From Amarolinea aalborgensis (GTDB lineage Bacteria; Chloroflexota; Anaerolineae; SSC4; Amarolineaceae), in the NCBI RefSeq assembly GCF_900491745.1, contig NZ_UETR01000002.1, positions 1 through 64,000 on the forward strand: 64,000 nucleotides of DNA. The letters are read 5' to 3'. Positions 34,528 to 43,952 of this stretch are shown piece after piece. The position numbers were made by a program, and so were the translations under genes. Under the pieces are notes generated by a model that saw only the letters and a program-made list of their open reading frames with translations, was not told the DNA's origin and did no database searches. The stretch's first letter is position 1. Each line of letters opens with the position of its first letter.

Positions 34528-34553
34528 AGACACGCGGCATTCTCGTGCAGTGA
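34477..34553 (+). pseudogene. MNT gene fragment, 3' end of a disrupted copy
   Basis: 77 bases from GCTTCCGGCCCGAGCAGTTC to GTGCAGTGA match the end of the intact MNT gene (28187-28263) with four substitutions and no gaps, including its stop codon. It overlaps the tail of the HicB-like gene in a different frame. Confidence 0.85.
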
Positions 34554-34584
34554 CCCAGCCCAAACAACCTGCGAACTGGGTCAA

Positions 34585-34613
34585 TTGACAGCCCATCTTG
34601 GGCAAACTATAAT
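34585..34613 (+). promoter_or_regulatory. Consensus sigma-70 promoter
   Basis: TTGACA, exactly 17 bases, TATAAT: a perfect consensus. It lies 58 bases before the GTG of the next small gene. Confidence 0.85.
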
Positions 34614-34670
34614 TGGCCTCAATGGTGAATGTTTTTTGGACACCGCCTGACTCGGACAGGAGATCTTGTC

Positions 34671-34931
34671 GTGATCGAAACGATGATCAAGTTGGATGCC
34701 GTTGGGGATACCAGGCAAATTATGGCTCAGATTGATACGATCATACCAGAACTATTAGCCTTACGCCGCCGGTTGATCGCTGCCTTGCCTGCGCCAGTAA
34801 CCCCGTCACATCACCTGACTGCTACGTTGTATGGTGCACTTGGGCATGGCGTTTGGGAAGAATACGACATAGACATTGATTGGGGATGGGTTCGGCAGGC
34901 TGCGTGCTCAACGAGATCGCCTGATGTCTGA
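34671..34931 (+). CDS. Antitoxin-like small protein, C-terminus disturbed
   Basis: An 86-residue protein starting at a GTG with AGGAG eight bases upstream. The N-terminal helix (IKLDAVGDTRQIMAQIDTII, then ELLALRRRLIAAL) and the later LYGALGHGVWEEYDIDIDW resemble small antitoxins encoded before PIN-domain toxins, where the last motif is followed by a few residues and the end. Here the sequence goes on as GWVRQAACSTRSPDV, which looks like a frameshifted tail. No toxin gene follows. Family assignment is tentative. Confidence 0.6.
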   Translation: MIETMIKLDAVGDTRQIMAQIDTIIPELLALRRRLIAALPAPVTPSHHLTATLYGALGHGVWEEYDIDIDWGWVRQAACSTRSPDV

Positions 34932-34940
34932 GATGGGTGA

Positions 34941-34969
34941 TTGACCTTCGATAGTTTCTCTGGTAAAAT
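34941..34969 (+). promoter_or_regulatory. Promoter for the DUF6516 module
   Basis: TTGACC, 17 bases, TAAAAT. A small inverted repeat GTTTG-7-CAAAC (34994-35010) follows between promoter and start codon and could be an autoregulatory site. Confidence 0.65.
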
Positions 34970-35023
34970 GGCGCTCATGTGCACTTACGTGCCGTTTGGT
35001 AATGTCAAACAGGAGAACTTCCG

Positions 35024-35320
35024 ATGTTGGAGACACGATCTCTTCCGCCAGGAATCACGCGAAAGACGCTAGCTGGACTGGTCAAAGAAGTGGATGGTCG
35101 GGAGGCCGTATTGCGAGCCATGGTCCATCGCTTTGAGCAACGCTATGGCTCACTGGAAAAGCTGGATGCGCGGTTAGAAAGAGGCCAGGGTTCTGAGCAT
35201 CCTGACTGGGAAGACTCAATCGAATGGCGCAATGCGGTGGAGATCTTGCGCCGCGCCCAGACCATGCGGAGTCTCTTTGAATGGCTACAGGGTTTGACCA
35301 AGCAGTTGCCCAGTTCATAG
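35024..35320 (+). CDS. Putative antitoxin of a DUF6516 module
   Basis: A 98-residue, charged, helical protein (FEQRYGSLEKLDARLERGQG, HPDWEDSIEWRNAVEILRRA). Short proteins of this type, with the YGSLE...HPDWEDSIEWRNA pattern, are encoded immediately before DUF6516 proteins. It overlaps the next gene by 40 bases, typical of antitoxin-toxin operons. AGGAG precedes the ATG. The role as antitoxin is inferred from context. Confidence 0.7.
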   Translation: MLETRSLPPGITRKTLAGLVKEVDGREAVLRAMVHRFEQRYGSLEKLDARLERGQGSEHPDWEDSIEWRNAVEILRRAQTMRSLFEWLQGLTKQLPSS

Positions 35321-35628
35321 CTCAATGCAAGTACGTGACGTCCGTTCAAGATTTGATGACCAAGTGGCGACTTGAATTGGGTGGCGTCTACTTCCTCGAT
35401 TTGTATTTCAATGCTGATCTGAACAAGTATAGCTATACGCTGGTGTCGCAAGGCGTTCGTATCATGGGGTGGGACAATGCACGTCATCATTCTGAATTGG
35501 CGAACTTCCCTCACCATGTGCACCATCACAACGGAAGCGTTGAACCCTCTGGGCTATCGGGCCATCCAGAGAAGGATCTTGAACAGATTCGACATATGAT
35601 AGAGGCCTATCTGAAGAGCAGAATCTGA
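35281..35628 (+). CDS. DUF6516 family protein, putative toxin
   Basis: A 115-residue protein with LGGVYFLDLYFNADLNKYSY, GVRIMGWDNARHHSELANFP and HHVHHHNGSVEPSGLSGHP. The WDNA.HH and FPHH.H segments are characteristic of DUF6516, often annotated as toxin-like. The mechanism is not known to me. It overlaps its partner by 40 bases and completes the last toxin-antitoxin unit of the island. Confidence 0.75.
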   Translation: MATGFDQAVAQFIAQCKYVTSVQDLMTKWRLELGGVYFLDLYFNADLNKYSYTLVSQGVRIMGWDNARHHSELANFPHHVHHHNGSVEPSGLSGHPEKDLEQIRHMIEAYLKSRI

Positions 35629-35667
35629 GATGTTGCGATTAAGCTATGCCTGAACTGGTCATCTCGT

Positions 35668-35780
35668 AGGTTCTCGCGATTCAAACCAGTCTCGCGCGCA
35701 ACATGGCTGATCTTACGCGCCTCAGTCACATCATGCAGCGCCAACAGAAACATCTGCTGGTCGCCATGCTCGATGACCGC
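35668..35780 (-). pseudogene. 113-bp duplicated fragment of higA
   Basis: Identical to 33442-33554 except for five substitutions, without gaps. It covers the helix-turn-helix region of the antitoxin gene but has neither start nor stop. A second HigBA copy probably once stood here. Confidence 0.9.
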
Positions 35781-35844
35781 TGCCATCTGCTCTTTCAGCT
35801 ATGCGTCGTGGCGCCTTTGCGTTTCAAATCTCTTGATTGCGCAC

Positions 35845-36055
35845 GCAGCACGCCAATGTAGACAGGATGAACAGGATGCGCAGGATTCTCGTTTTGTGGT
35901 GTGCAGAACCGTCGCTGCGACGCGCCAGGCATCCTGTCAATCCTGTTTCCTGTCAATTTCCTTAGGATGCGCAGGATTTTCGTTCTGCGCTGTGCCCAAC
36001 CCATCGCTGCGACGCGCCAGCCATCCTATCCATCCTGTTCATCCTGTCAATTCCC
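35845..36055. repeat. Tandem/inverted ATCCTGT repeats
   Basis: Two ~95-bp units carry GGATGCGCAGGATT(C/T)TCGTT and TCGCTGCGACGCGCCAG. AACAGGATGCGCAGGAT and ATCCTGTCAATCCTGTT can also pair. They fill the gap before the convergent large secreted protein gene. Confidence 0.75.
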
Positions 36056-39000
36056 TCACGAACACGCCTGGTTCCAGGCCGCAGCCACGGTCATCACGTC
36101 CACAACATCAATCACGCCGTCGGGAATCACATCGTAGCGCGGATCGTAGAGGCCGCCGGCGTACCAGCGCTGCGCCACGGCCTGAATGTCGTTGACATCC
36201 ACCAGCCCGCTGCCGTTGAAATCGTAGCATAGGCTGACGACGCCCGTGATGCGCACGACGCGGCCGTTGTTCGTGTCGGCCACCAGCAGATCGCCGGTGG
36301 GCAGCAAGGCCAGCCCCATCGGACTCCAGAAGCTGCCGGTGTGCCCGTCGTTCGGCCCGCTCCAACTACGCACGAGCGCGCCGCTGGGACTGAGCAGTCG
36401 CACGCGGTTGCCGCCGCGGTCGCTGGCTGCCACGGCGTCGCCGGGCAGCCGCGCCAGCCCCTGCGGCACGCCTAGCCCGACGGCCCAGTGCGCCTGCCAC
36501 GTCAAATTGACGCCGTCATCATGCAGCGCCTCGATGCGGCCGTTGCCGCTGTCGGCCACCAACACGGTCTGCCCGGCCGGGCCGATGGGCAACAGCGCCT
36601 GCGGGTTGTTGAACTGCCCTGCGCCGCTGCCCGCGCCGCCGAATTGACTCAGCGTGTTGCCCATCCAATCCAACACATCCACACGATTCACGCTGCTTTG
36701 ACTGACCAGCAGCCGCGTCTGCTGGCTGCTGCCCACGCGCGCCGCGCCGCTAATGAAAACCTCGTCCAACGCGGCGTCGGCCTGATCGCGGCCATCCACG
36801 CCCGCGCCGACGCTGAGCCAGGTGGGCATACCGGCCAGCGGGACGCGCTGCACATGTGAATCCACCAGGCGGCCGTCCACCCAGAAGGTGAAGCGGCGGT
36901 AGGGGGTTCCGGTCTGCACCGGCTGCCAGGCCAGCGCCAGGTGGTGCCAGACGTCGGGCTGCCAGTCGGAGACGTCGGCGTAGAGGGCAAAATCGTGCCG
37001 GCCCAGGCTGCCATCTGTGAACCAGGCGTAGAGCCAGTTCCAATCGGCCTTGGCCAGACGCAGGCGATAACCGTTATTGCCGGCCTGCAGCGCCTCGAAC
37101 AGGGCGTGCTCCTGGTTGTCCGCGCCGATCCAGCTCGGCTTGACCCACATCTGCACACTGCCCTGCGCCGGATCGAAATGGCTGGCTGCGGCGTAGGCCA
37201 GTTGATCGTCGCCGTCCACGAGCGCCGCGCTGTCGAAACGCCCAGGCACAAAACTGACGCCGGTGGCGGTGATGGGCTGGCTGCCGCTCAGCTTCAGGCT
37301 GCCGTCGAAGGGCGCCAGGCCGAGCGTTTGTCCATCGGCCGCGGGCCGCGCCGTGATGGTGAAGGGCGCGCTCGCCAGCGCTATGCCGGCCGGGCCTTGC
37401 AGCGGCCCGGCGACGAAGCCTTCCTGCCCAAACCAGTTGACCAGTTGGCGCTGGCTGTCCAACACCTTGAGGCGATTTTCGCCCGTCACCCCGGCCAGCC
37501 ACTGCCCGTCCGCGGTGCGCACCAGGGCGCGGCCGCCGGCCAGTCCCAGGTGCACCGATCCCTGCCGCCCCACCCAGCGGTCATCGGCCAACTGCGTGAC
37601 GAGCGCGCCGTCATGACTATCCAGGATGACCCGTTCGCCCGTGGCTGGGTTGACTGTCACGGCGGCGGGCAGAATGGTGCGATGCGCGCGGAAGACCGGG
37701 CTGAAGCCGCTCTCGCGCCCCTGGCTGTCCACGGCCGTCACCGCATAGCGGGCCGTGCGGTTCGACGTGTCCACCAGGTTCAGGTTGGCGGTGCTGGCGA
37801 TCAGCGTCAGGGGATAGAAGCCCGGTTCCTGGCCGCGATAGACGCGGTAGGTGGTGATACCAATCGCCGGGCTGGGCGCCCAATTCAGCGTGACGGTTGT
37901 CCCATCCACGCGGCCGCTCAGTTTGGGCGGCGCCGCGGGCGCGCCGGCCGCGGGCAAGTGCGTGCTCAACACGCGTTCGTAGGCGCTCGCGCCGCCCTGC
38001 CAGAAGGCCAGGTTGAAGTCGCTCAGCGTCCACCAGGCGTAGAACTGCTGGCCGCCCTGACTGACCTGCACCAGCAGTTGGCCGTTGTAGCCCACCACGT
38101 CAATCTGACCGAAGGGATTGGGCGCCAGGGTGTGCCCGGTGGCGGTGGTGATGCCGCCGAGGGGCAGGCTGCGATTGGGCAGCGACATGCGGCCATCCGC
38201 GCCGGTGACGCCGCTGGCGATGGGCGCGGCCTGCACCGTGCCGCCTTGGTCCTGGTAGATCGTCACGGTCGCGCCGGCCAGTGGCTGGCCGCGGTTGTCC
38301 AGCACGCGCAGGGTGGTGCTGGCCGGCACATCGAACAGATACTCGCCAAAGTAGCCGCGGCGTTTGCCCTGGTGACTGTTGAGCGCCAGGGCGCTGTGGT
38401 CGCTGTAATCGCGCCACGGCGTGTGCGGGCCGACGTCGCCGCCGCCCATCAGGCCAGGACGCACCCACTCGAAGCCGAGCAGCAGCGGCCGGCCGTCGCC
38501 GTCCGTCACCTGGTTCTGGTAGCTGCCGGCGATGTTGAGGTTGTACTCGTCAATCACGCCCAGTTGATGGGTCAACTCGTGAATCAGGCCCCAGTCAATC
38601 GCGCCGGCGAAGGTCTGCGCGTAGTTTTCAGCCGAAAGCTGCGACTCGTCCTGCGGGGTGTCGGGATCGTCCGCTTCGACGCGGAAAGTCCAGCGGCCAT
38701 CGAACCAAACGCTGCCGCTCACCAGGTCGCCGCCCACCTCCTCGGTCGCAGTAATGACATCAATGCGCACGCGATCGAGAATGCTGTTGGGCGCGGCCGC
38801 GTAGGTTGCCGCGGCCAGGTTGACGTTCATGCGGTCGAACTGGGCCTGAATCCAGTCGTTGAAGCCCCAGGAACCGACCAGGTTGGCGCGCGTGGCAAAG
38901 GCTTGCACGATCAACGGATGCACCAGGACATCCATGTAGAGCGCGTCGGTGGCGTCGCTGCGCTGGTTATTGTTGCGCGTGATTTCGCTGAAGGTCACGG

Positions 39001-39604
39001 CCGGGTCAAGCGCCAGTGACACGGTGAAGCGCGCCGTCTGCCAGGGCCAGGTCAGGGTGAGGGTGGTGGTGACGCCGGGCGCCAGCGGCGGCAGATTGAC
39101 CAGAGTGACCTGCGGCCGCGCCAGCGCGGCCGCCGCGGGCTGCAGCGTCCACACCGCGCTGGTGGCCGGGCTGGTCACCGCGCCCTGGTTGGCAATGCGC
39201 GCGGTGAAGGTGACCACTTCGCCGGGCAGGGGAAAGCGGCGCAGCCCCTGCGTGCCGGGGCACAGGTCGGGCAGGCCGCTGCTGTAGTCCAGGCAGTAGC
39301 GCTGATAGCGCGGCGTGCGTTCGATCCAGTTGACGCTGAGATCGGGCAGGTCGGGCACGCGGGCCGGTGGCGTATTGCCTTTGGGCGCGTCCGGATCTAC
39401 CCAGTAGAAAGGCGGCGGCGTTGGCGGCGGCAAGGGGCCGGAAAGGGGACGACCCGCAGGCAGAGAGGTCAGCCAGGGGGCCGGCGCGTCCGGTGAGACC
39501 GGTTCAGCCAGGGCCGGGGTCGGCGTTGCCGCCAACGCGGCCACGGTCAGCAAGAGCAGCAGGGTCAAGATGGTCAGGCTCAGCAACCACTGAGTACGCA
39601 ACAT
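36056..39604 (-). CDS. Large secreted zinc-metalloprotease-like protein with CARDB, FN3, LamG, NHL and dockerin-like regions
   Basis: An 1182-residue exported protein. A signal peptide (LLSLTILTLLLLLTVAALAA) leads to a CARDB-type adhesion domain (~85-230). Next is a region with HELTHQLGVIDEY around residue 340 (HExxH zinc site with a G-x-x-D turn). Then come a fibronectin type III domain (~530-630), a LamG-like jelly roll (SVQMWVKPSW..., ~790-960) and NHL propeller repeats (VLVADSGNGRIEAL, DLLVADTNNGRVVRI). Two EF-hand-like repeats end it (YDFNGSGLVDVNDI, YDVIPDGVIDVVDV), as in dockerins. A cell-surface or secreted protease or adhesin is likely. The substrate is unknown. Confidence 0.85.
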   Translation of the reverse strand: MLRTQWLLSLTILTLLLLLTVAALAATPTPALAEPVSPDAPAPWLTSLPAGRPLSGPLPPPTPPPFYWVDPDAPKGNTPPARVPDLPDLSVNWIERTPRYQRYCLDYSSGLPDLCPGTQGLRRFPLPGEVVTFTARIANQGAVTSPATSAVWTLQPAAAALARPQVTLVNLPPLAPGVTTTLTLTWPWQTARFTVSLALDPAVTFSEITRNNNQRSDATDALYMDVLVHPLIVQAFATRANLVGSWGFNDWIQAQFDRMNVNLAAATYAAAPNSILDRVRIDVITATEEVGGDLVSGSVWFDGRWTFRVEADDPDTPQDESQLSAENYAQTFAGAIDWGLIHELTHQLGVIDEYNLNIAGSYQNQVTDGDGRPLLLGFEWVRPGLMGGGDVGPHTPWRDYSDHSALALNSHQGKRRGYFGEYLFDVPASTTLRVLDNRGQPLAGATVTIYQDQGGTVQAAPIASGVTGADGRMSLPNRSLPLGGITTATGHTLAPNPFGQIDVVGYNGQLLVQVSQGGQQFYAWWTLSDFNLAFWQGGASAYERVLSTHLPAAGAPAAPPKLSGRVDGTTVTLNWAPSPAIGITTYRVYRGQEPGFYPLTLIASTANLNLVDTSNRTARYAVTAVDSQGRESGFSPVFRAHRTILPAAVTVNPATGERVILDSHDGALVTQLADDRWVGRQGSVHLGLAGGRALVRTADGQWLAGVTGENRLKVLDSQRQLVNWFGQEGFVAGPLQGPAGIALASAPFTITARPAADGQTLGLAPFDGSLKLSGSQPITATGVSFVPGRFDSAALVDGDDQLAYAAASHFDPAQGSVQMWVKPSWIGADNQEHALFEALQAGNNGYRLRLAKADWNWLYAWFTDGSLGRHDFALYADVSDWQPDVWHHLALAWQPVQTGTPYRRFTFWVDGRLVDSHVQRVPLAGMPTWLSVGAGVDGRDQADAALDEVFISGAARVGSSQQTRLLVSQSSVNRVDVLDWMGNTLSQFGGAGSGAGQFNNPQALLPIGPAGQTVLVADSGNGRIEALHDDGVNLTWQAHWAVGLGVPQGLARLPGDAVAASDRGGNRVRLLSPSGALVRSWSGPNDGHTGSFWSPMGLALLPTGDLLVADTNNGRVVRITGVVSLCYDFNGSGLVDVNDIQAVAQRWYAGGLYDPRYDVIPDGVIDVVDVMTVAAAWNQACS

Positions 39605-39644
39605 GAGATTTCCCTCCCTCGGATGGTTGGATTGGCTGGATTTT

Positions 39645-39752
39645 CGAGCCTGAACAAGTTCAGGACTCCCGGATCAGCTGGACTCCCGAACTTGCTCGGG
39701 ACACGGGGTCGAATGGTCGAGCTTGAACAAGTTCAGGATTCCCAGATCAGCT
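39645..39752. repeat. Direct repeat with GAACAAGTTC palindromes
   Basis: GAGCCTGAACAAGTTCAGGA and GAGCTTGAACAAGTTCAGGA lie ~73 bp apart, each followed by (C)TCCC.GATCAGCT. An inverted CCCGAACTTGCTCGGG lies between. They are upstream of the secreted protease gene. Confidence 0.7.
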
Positions 39753-39759
39753 CGCTGAG

Positions 39760-40314
39760 TCAGAGCGACTGCGAGGGTGTCAGCCGCGTGGGGTGCGGCG
39801 TCTGCGGCATCGGATAGCGACCGTACTGGTGCATGTAGAGATCGCTGTAGATCATATTCAGTTCCGCGCGGGCGCGCAGTAGGGCAAGCGAATCCGTGGT
39901 GCCGGTCAAAGCCATTTGTGCGGTTGCCAGGGCTTCGAGCGCATCGCCGATGTTGATGCCTGGCTGGCTGGCCGCGGCGACGTGCGCCACCACCACCTGC
40001 GGCGCGCCTGCCTGCGCCAGGTCATCGGCCAGGCGCGCCAGGCGCTGCGATGTGTCGCGATCCACAGTCGTCGCGCCGTAAGTCCATGTGCTGCGCGTCC
40101 ACCCCACGGCCGCGGCCACCGCCAGCACGAGGCACAGGATCAACGAGGCGAGGATGACGAGGGCGCGGCCGACCGACCGCGGAATCGTCGGCCGCGGCGA
40201 CGCGCCGGCGCCGCCCAGCCCTGCGTCCGTTTCGTCGTCTGCGCGCGCAACGCCCTCCACGTCTAAGGGCGATAGCAGCGCTGGCGATTTCGGGTCCGAT
40301 GCGTCGGTTGTCAT
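39760..40314 (-). CDS. Single-pass membrane protein of unknown function
   Basis: A 184-residue protein. An acidic N-terminal tail precedes one transmembrane helix (ALVILASLILCLVLAVAAAV, ~residues 51-71) and an extracytoplasmic helical part (TSQRLARLADDLAQAGAPQV and ALEALATAQMALTG). I recognise no family. It is on the same strand as, and ~150 bases upstream of, the large secreted protein, with repeat DNA between, so functional linkage is uncertain. Confidence 0.6.
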   Translation of the reverse strand: MTTDASDPKSPALLSPLDVEGVARADDETDAGLGGAGASPRPTIPRSVGRALVILASLILCLVLAVAAAVGWTRSTWTYGATTVDRDTSQRLARLADDLAQAGAPQVVVAHVAAASQPGINIGDALEALATAQMALTGTTDSLALLRARAELNMIYSDLYMHQYGRYPMPQTPHPTRLTPSQSL

Positions 40315-40543
40315 GACCAGTTGACCAATCAGTATTCACGTCCTTGCTAGGTGAAACAGGGCGAGCGCTTCGTACTTGTCGCCGTCTGCGCTGCGGAAGC
40401 CAACCGGTGACTGTTCCAGGATATGACGCGCGGTGTCCAGCTGGCCCATGCCACAAGGCAGTCTCGCGTCGCCGCAAATTATAGGCAGGAATCAAGCTGC
40501 CGTCAACAATATCCGCATGGCGTCCTACCTGACGATCCGATCC

Positions 40544-41262
40544 TGCGCAAGGGGATTTCGCAGCCCCCTCGCAGGGCTGCGGCGAGACGACGATCTCAGA
40601 GGCGCACGACGTTCTCACACGTCACCGCGCTGATGTTCACGTACCCCTGCGAGGGTTGGCAGCCGGGCAATCGCCCAACCTTGCGCAGGCCCGCCGTGTA
40701 AGGGGCACGCGCTGGCGAGGGCGTTCTCGGCTTGCCCGGCGCTGGATGGAGCAGCCAGCCTGCGCAAGGGGATTTCGCCCCCTCGCAGGGCTGCGGCGAG
40801 ACGACGATCTCAGAGGCGCACGACGTTCTCACACGTCACCGCGCTGATGTTCACGTACCCCTGCGAGGGTTGGCAGCCGGGCAATCGCCCAACCTTGCGC
40901 AGGCCCGCCGTGTAAGGGGCACGCGCTGGCGAGGGCGTTCTCGGCTTGCCCGGCGCTGGATGGAGCAGCCAGCCTGCGCAAGGGGATTTCGCCCCCTCGC
41001 AGGGCTGCGGCGAGACGACGATCTCAGAGGCGCACGACGTTCTCACACGTCACCGCGCTGATGTTCACGTACCCCTGCGAGGGTTGGCAGCCGGGCAATC
41101 GCCCAACCTTGCGCAGGCCCGCCGTGTAAGGGGCACGCGCTGGCGAGGGCGTTCTCGGCTTGCCCGGCGCTGGATGGAGCAGCCAGCCTGCGCAAGGGGA
41201 TTTCGCCCCCTCGCAGGGCTGCGGAGAGACGACGATCTCAGAGGCGCGCGAGGCGCTCACAA
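40544..41262. repeat. Tandem array of a 214-bp unit, about 3.3 copies
   Basis: Units start at TGCGCAAGGGGATTTCGC: positions 40544, 40761, 40975 and 41189. Copies two and three appear identical over 214 bp; the first has three extra bases and the fourth is partial with a few changes. Each unit holds inverted segments (CCCTCGCAGGGCTGC versus GGCAGCC...CCCTGCGAGGG) and a CAACCTTGCGCAGGCCCGCC block that recurs at 45672. Open frames on both strands simply follow the period. The surrounding gap (40315-41531) shows no gene. Confidence 0.92.
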
Positions 41263-41531
41263 GCCAAGGCGCTGATGTCCCGTGATCCATGTGAGGATGG
41301 CGTCAACCTGATGTGTGTCATAGCGCGCGGTTGGCGGATCAAGTAGAATGGCGATAGTTTCCTGGTTTGTTTCTTTTGTCGTGCTGTGACCCTGACAGCG
41401 GTGAAAGAGTCCCGGAGGTCGCTGCAAATGCTGGTCGTTCACCTGGCATTGAAGCGGCTTTTTTTGTTTACGTATCAATGCCAACGAGCCAGCCACGATG
41501 CAACCCTGTTACCTGTCAAGCGAGGCTCATC

Positions 41532-43880
41532 ATGGAAAACAATTCTACTCGAGGCGATTACCACAAAGCGTTGTGGCTTCTTTTTGTCATCCTGGTTGTT
41601 GTCATTGTCGGCCTGATAGCACAGGCGCGAGCAACCCACGCCAGTGGAGCCCTGGCAACGAGTGGAGCCGATGCGCAAGCACTTTTGGCTTCTTCCACAC
41701 GCAACAGTGAAATTCCCACCAATGAGTTCTAAGCCTTGAAGAAGCTCTACGAGAGCACTCAAGGAGATCTCTGGTTTGATCACACCGCCTGGATGGAGAA
41801 TGAATCTCCGTGCAGTTGGTATGGGATTGTGTGCGACGACGATCATGTGGTCGAAATCTACCTCTCAAGCAATCGGTTGGTTGGCAACATTCCGGAATCG
41901 CTTGGTCAGATGGAGAGTTTGCGCTACCTTGATCTGTCTGCTAACAAATTAGGGCGTCCGTCTGAAGGCTTAGGCGATTTGGTTGAGATTGCCCCGCTCG
42001 TGTTTGCGTTACCCAACCGTTCTGCCGTCGATTGGAGCAAAGACACCGCGGTCTTGGTCAGCGCCCAGGTTCAATCCACCCCTTCAGCTCAGATCACACT
42101 GACATGGCCGCTTGATCCCAACGCGGCCGGCTACCGGGTTTATCGCAAGTCGAAGAATGACGCAACCTGGGGCACGCCAGTGGCTACTCCGGGAGCAACA
42201 GCGATTGCTTTCGTGGAAACCACAGTCAACGGCGCCGCGCAGGAATATCGCATCGAGAAGGATGTGGTTATACCGCATCCGACGGGAACGCCAGAAGCCT
42301 ATACGGCCTACGGTTACATCTATGCCGGCGTCGAAGTACCGCCGACTTTGCAGCGAGGCAAGGTGATCTTGATCGTGGATAGCAATCTCACAACCGCCTT
42401 GTGGCAGGAATTAGCGCGCTTGAAACAGGACCTGGTGGGCGACGGCTGGCTCGTGCTGCGGCATGATGTGGCGCAAACGGCCACCATCCTGAGTATCAAG
42501 GGCCTGATTCAGGCCGATTACCTTGCGGATCCAACGCAAGTCCGGGCTGTGCTGCTATTCGGGCATATCCCAGTGCCCTATGCTGGTAACCTGGTGCCCG
42601 ATGGTCATGTGCCGGATCATCGCGGCGCCTGGCCCGCCGACGTCTTCTATGGCGACATAGACAATGTTGCCACAGGGTGCCAGGCCAATGATATCTGGAC
42701 GGATTGCATCGTCAATACCGACAATAACGAACCCTTACCGCCTGACCTAAGAAACCGTAATATCCCTGGAGATGGCCGTTTCGATCCGTCGCCGTTGGAT
42801 TATGAACGGATTCCATCAGATGTGGAATTGGAAATCGGACGGGTTGATCTCTACTTCCTGAATGCATTCGCCGCTACGGAGACGGAACTGTTGCGCAATT
42901 ACCTGAACAAGGATCATGCGTTTCGCCACAAGACGTTGACGATTCTGCAGGACCCGGACATACAGCGCGGGTTCGTTGCCAACACTTTCGATACGGCCGT
43001 TAGGGGCTACGATTTTGCGGCCAGTGGATGGCGCAATTTCGCACCGTTTTTCGGACCTGACCATATCACGGTTGCCAATTCCAGTCTCTATCCCAATTAC
43101 CGTTGGGATCAGATTGTAGAAGATGTCTATCCCGGCAGTCATTTTGGTAACCAGGCCCACTTGTGGGCTTATGGCAGCGGGTTCGGAACGAACTCCTCGG
43201 CAGACCACATTTTTAGTACAAGGCGATTTGCCGATTACCCAAGAGTCAAGGCCGTTTTCACCATGCTCTATGGCAGCTACTTTGGCGACTGGGATCAGTT
43301 CAATGACTTCCTGCGCGCGCCTCTTGGTTCTGACTATATCCTCACCAGCAGTTGGTCAGGGCGGCCACACTGGTTCTTCCATCACATGGCGCTGGGGGAA
43401 ACGATTGGGTACAGCACGCGACTTACCCAGAATAATCAAGGATTGTATTACGCGGGTGAAAATAGTTCTCTTTATGCTGGCAATGTTCATATCGCATTGA
43501 TGGGCGATCCCACATTGCGCATGCATGTGTCTGCACCCCCAAGCAATGTACTGGCAGAAGTTATTCCAATCAGCTCGACCTTCCAGGTTCGGCTGACCTG
43601 GAACGCCTCGCCCGATGCCAATTTGGGATATATCGTCGAACGAATTGACGACGTAGATCCTGTCGAGTGCTCATCGGCCGGTTTCTTCCCCCTTCACAGT
43701 GGTTACATCACAACCACGACTTTCCTGGACGAGCACCCCTTCCTGGTGAACCCCTGGCCCGGTCCCAGCATGTATCGAGTGCAGGCGGTTCAGTTGGTTA
43801 CGTCTGGCAGTGGTAGTTATCATAATACCAGTCAGGGCATTTTCGTCACGGTTGGACACACAGGATTCCCGCCGTGTTGA
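41532..43880 (+). pseudogene. Secreted LRR / FN3 / C25-like protein gene split by an in-frame stop
   Basis: ATG 41532 starts a frame with a signal-anchor (LWLLFVILVVVIVGLIAQA) that ends at TAA 41730-41732 after IPTNEF. The same frame resumes at once with ALKKLYESTQGDLWFDHTAW and PCSWYGIVC, the standard cap preceding plant-type LRRs in such proteins. One nonsense codon thus separates the export signal from the rest. The remainder has short LRRs (SNRLVGNIPESLG), an FN3-like domain (ITLTWPLDPNAAGYRVYR) and a long domain with ILIVDSNL, VLLFGHIPVPYAG and WPADVFYGDID. The last domain resembles C25 gingipain-type peptidases. A TTG at 41736 could start a leaderless cytosolic product. Confidence 0.75.
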
Positions 43881-43952
43881 TTTCGCTTTCCCACTTCTGC
43901 TTGCGTTCATCGAGTAATCGAATCAATCGCCATTGAGAGGTCATGGAGGCCG

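Noticed and set aside
36941..39019. 692-codon plus-strand open frame
   Set aside because: Antisense to the large secreted protein. The composition is biased, no domain is recognisable and there is no start signal.
40544..41262. Tandem array as CRISPR or as a coding repeat protein
   Set aside because: The unit is 214 bp with no unique spacers, and the open frames on both strands merely repeat with the period and lack start signals.
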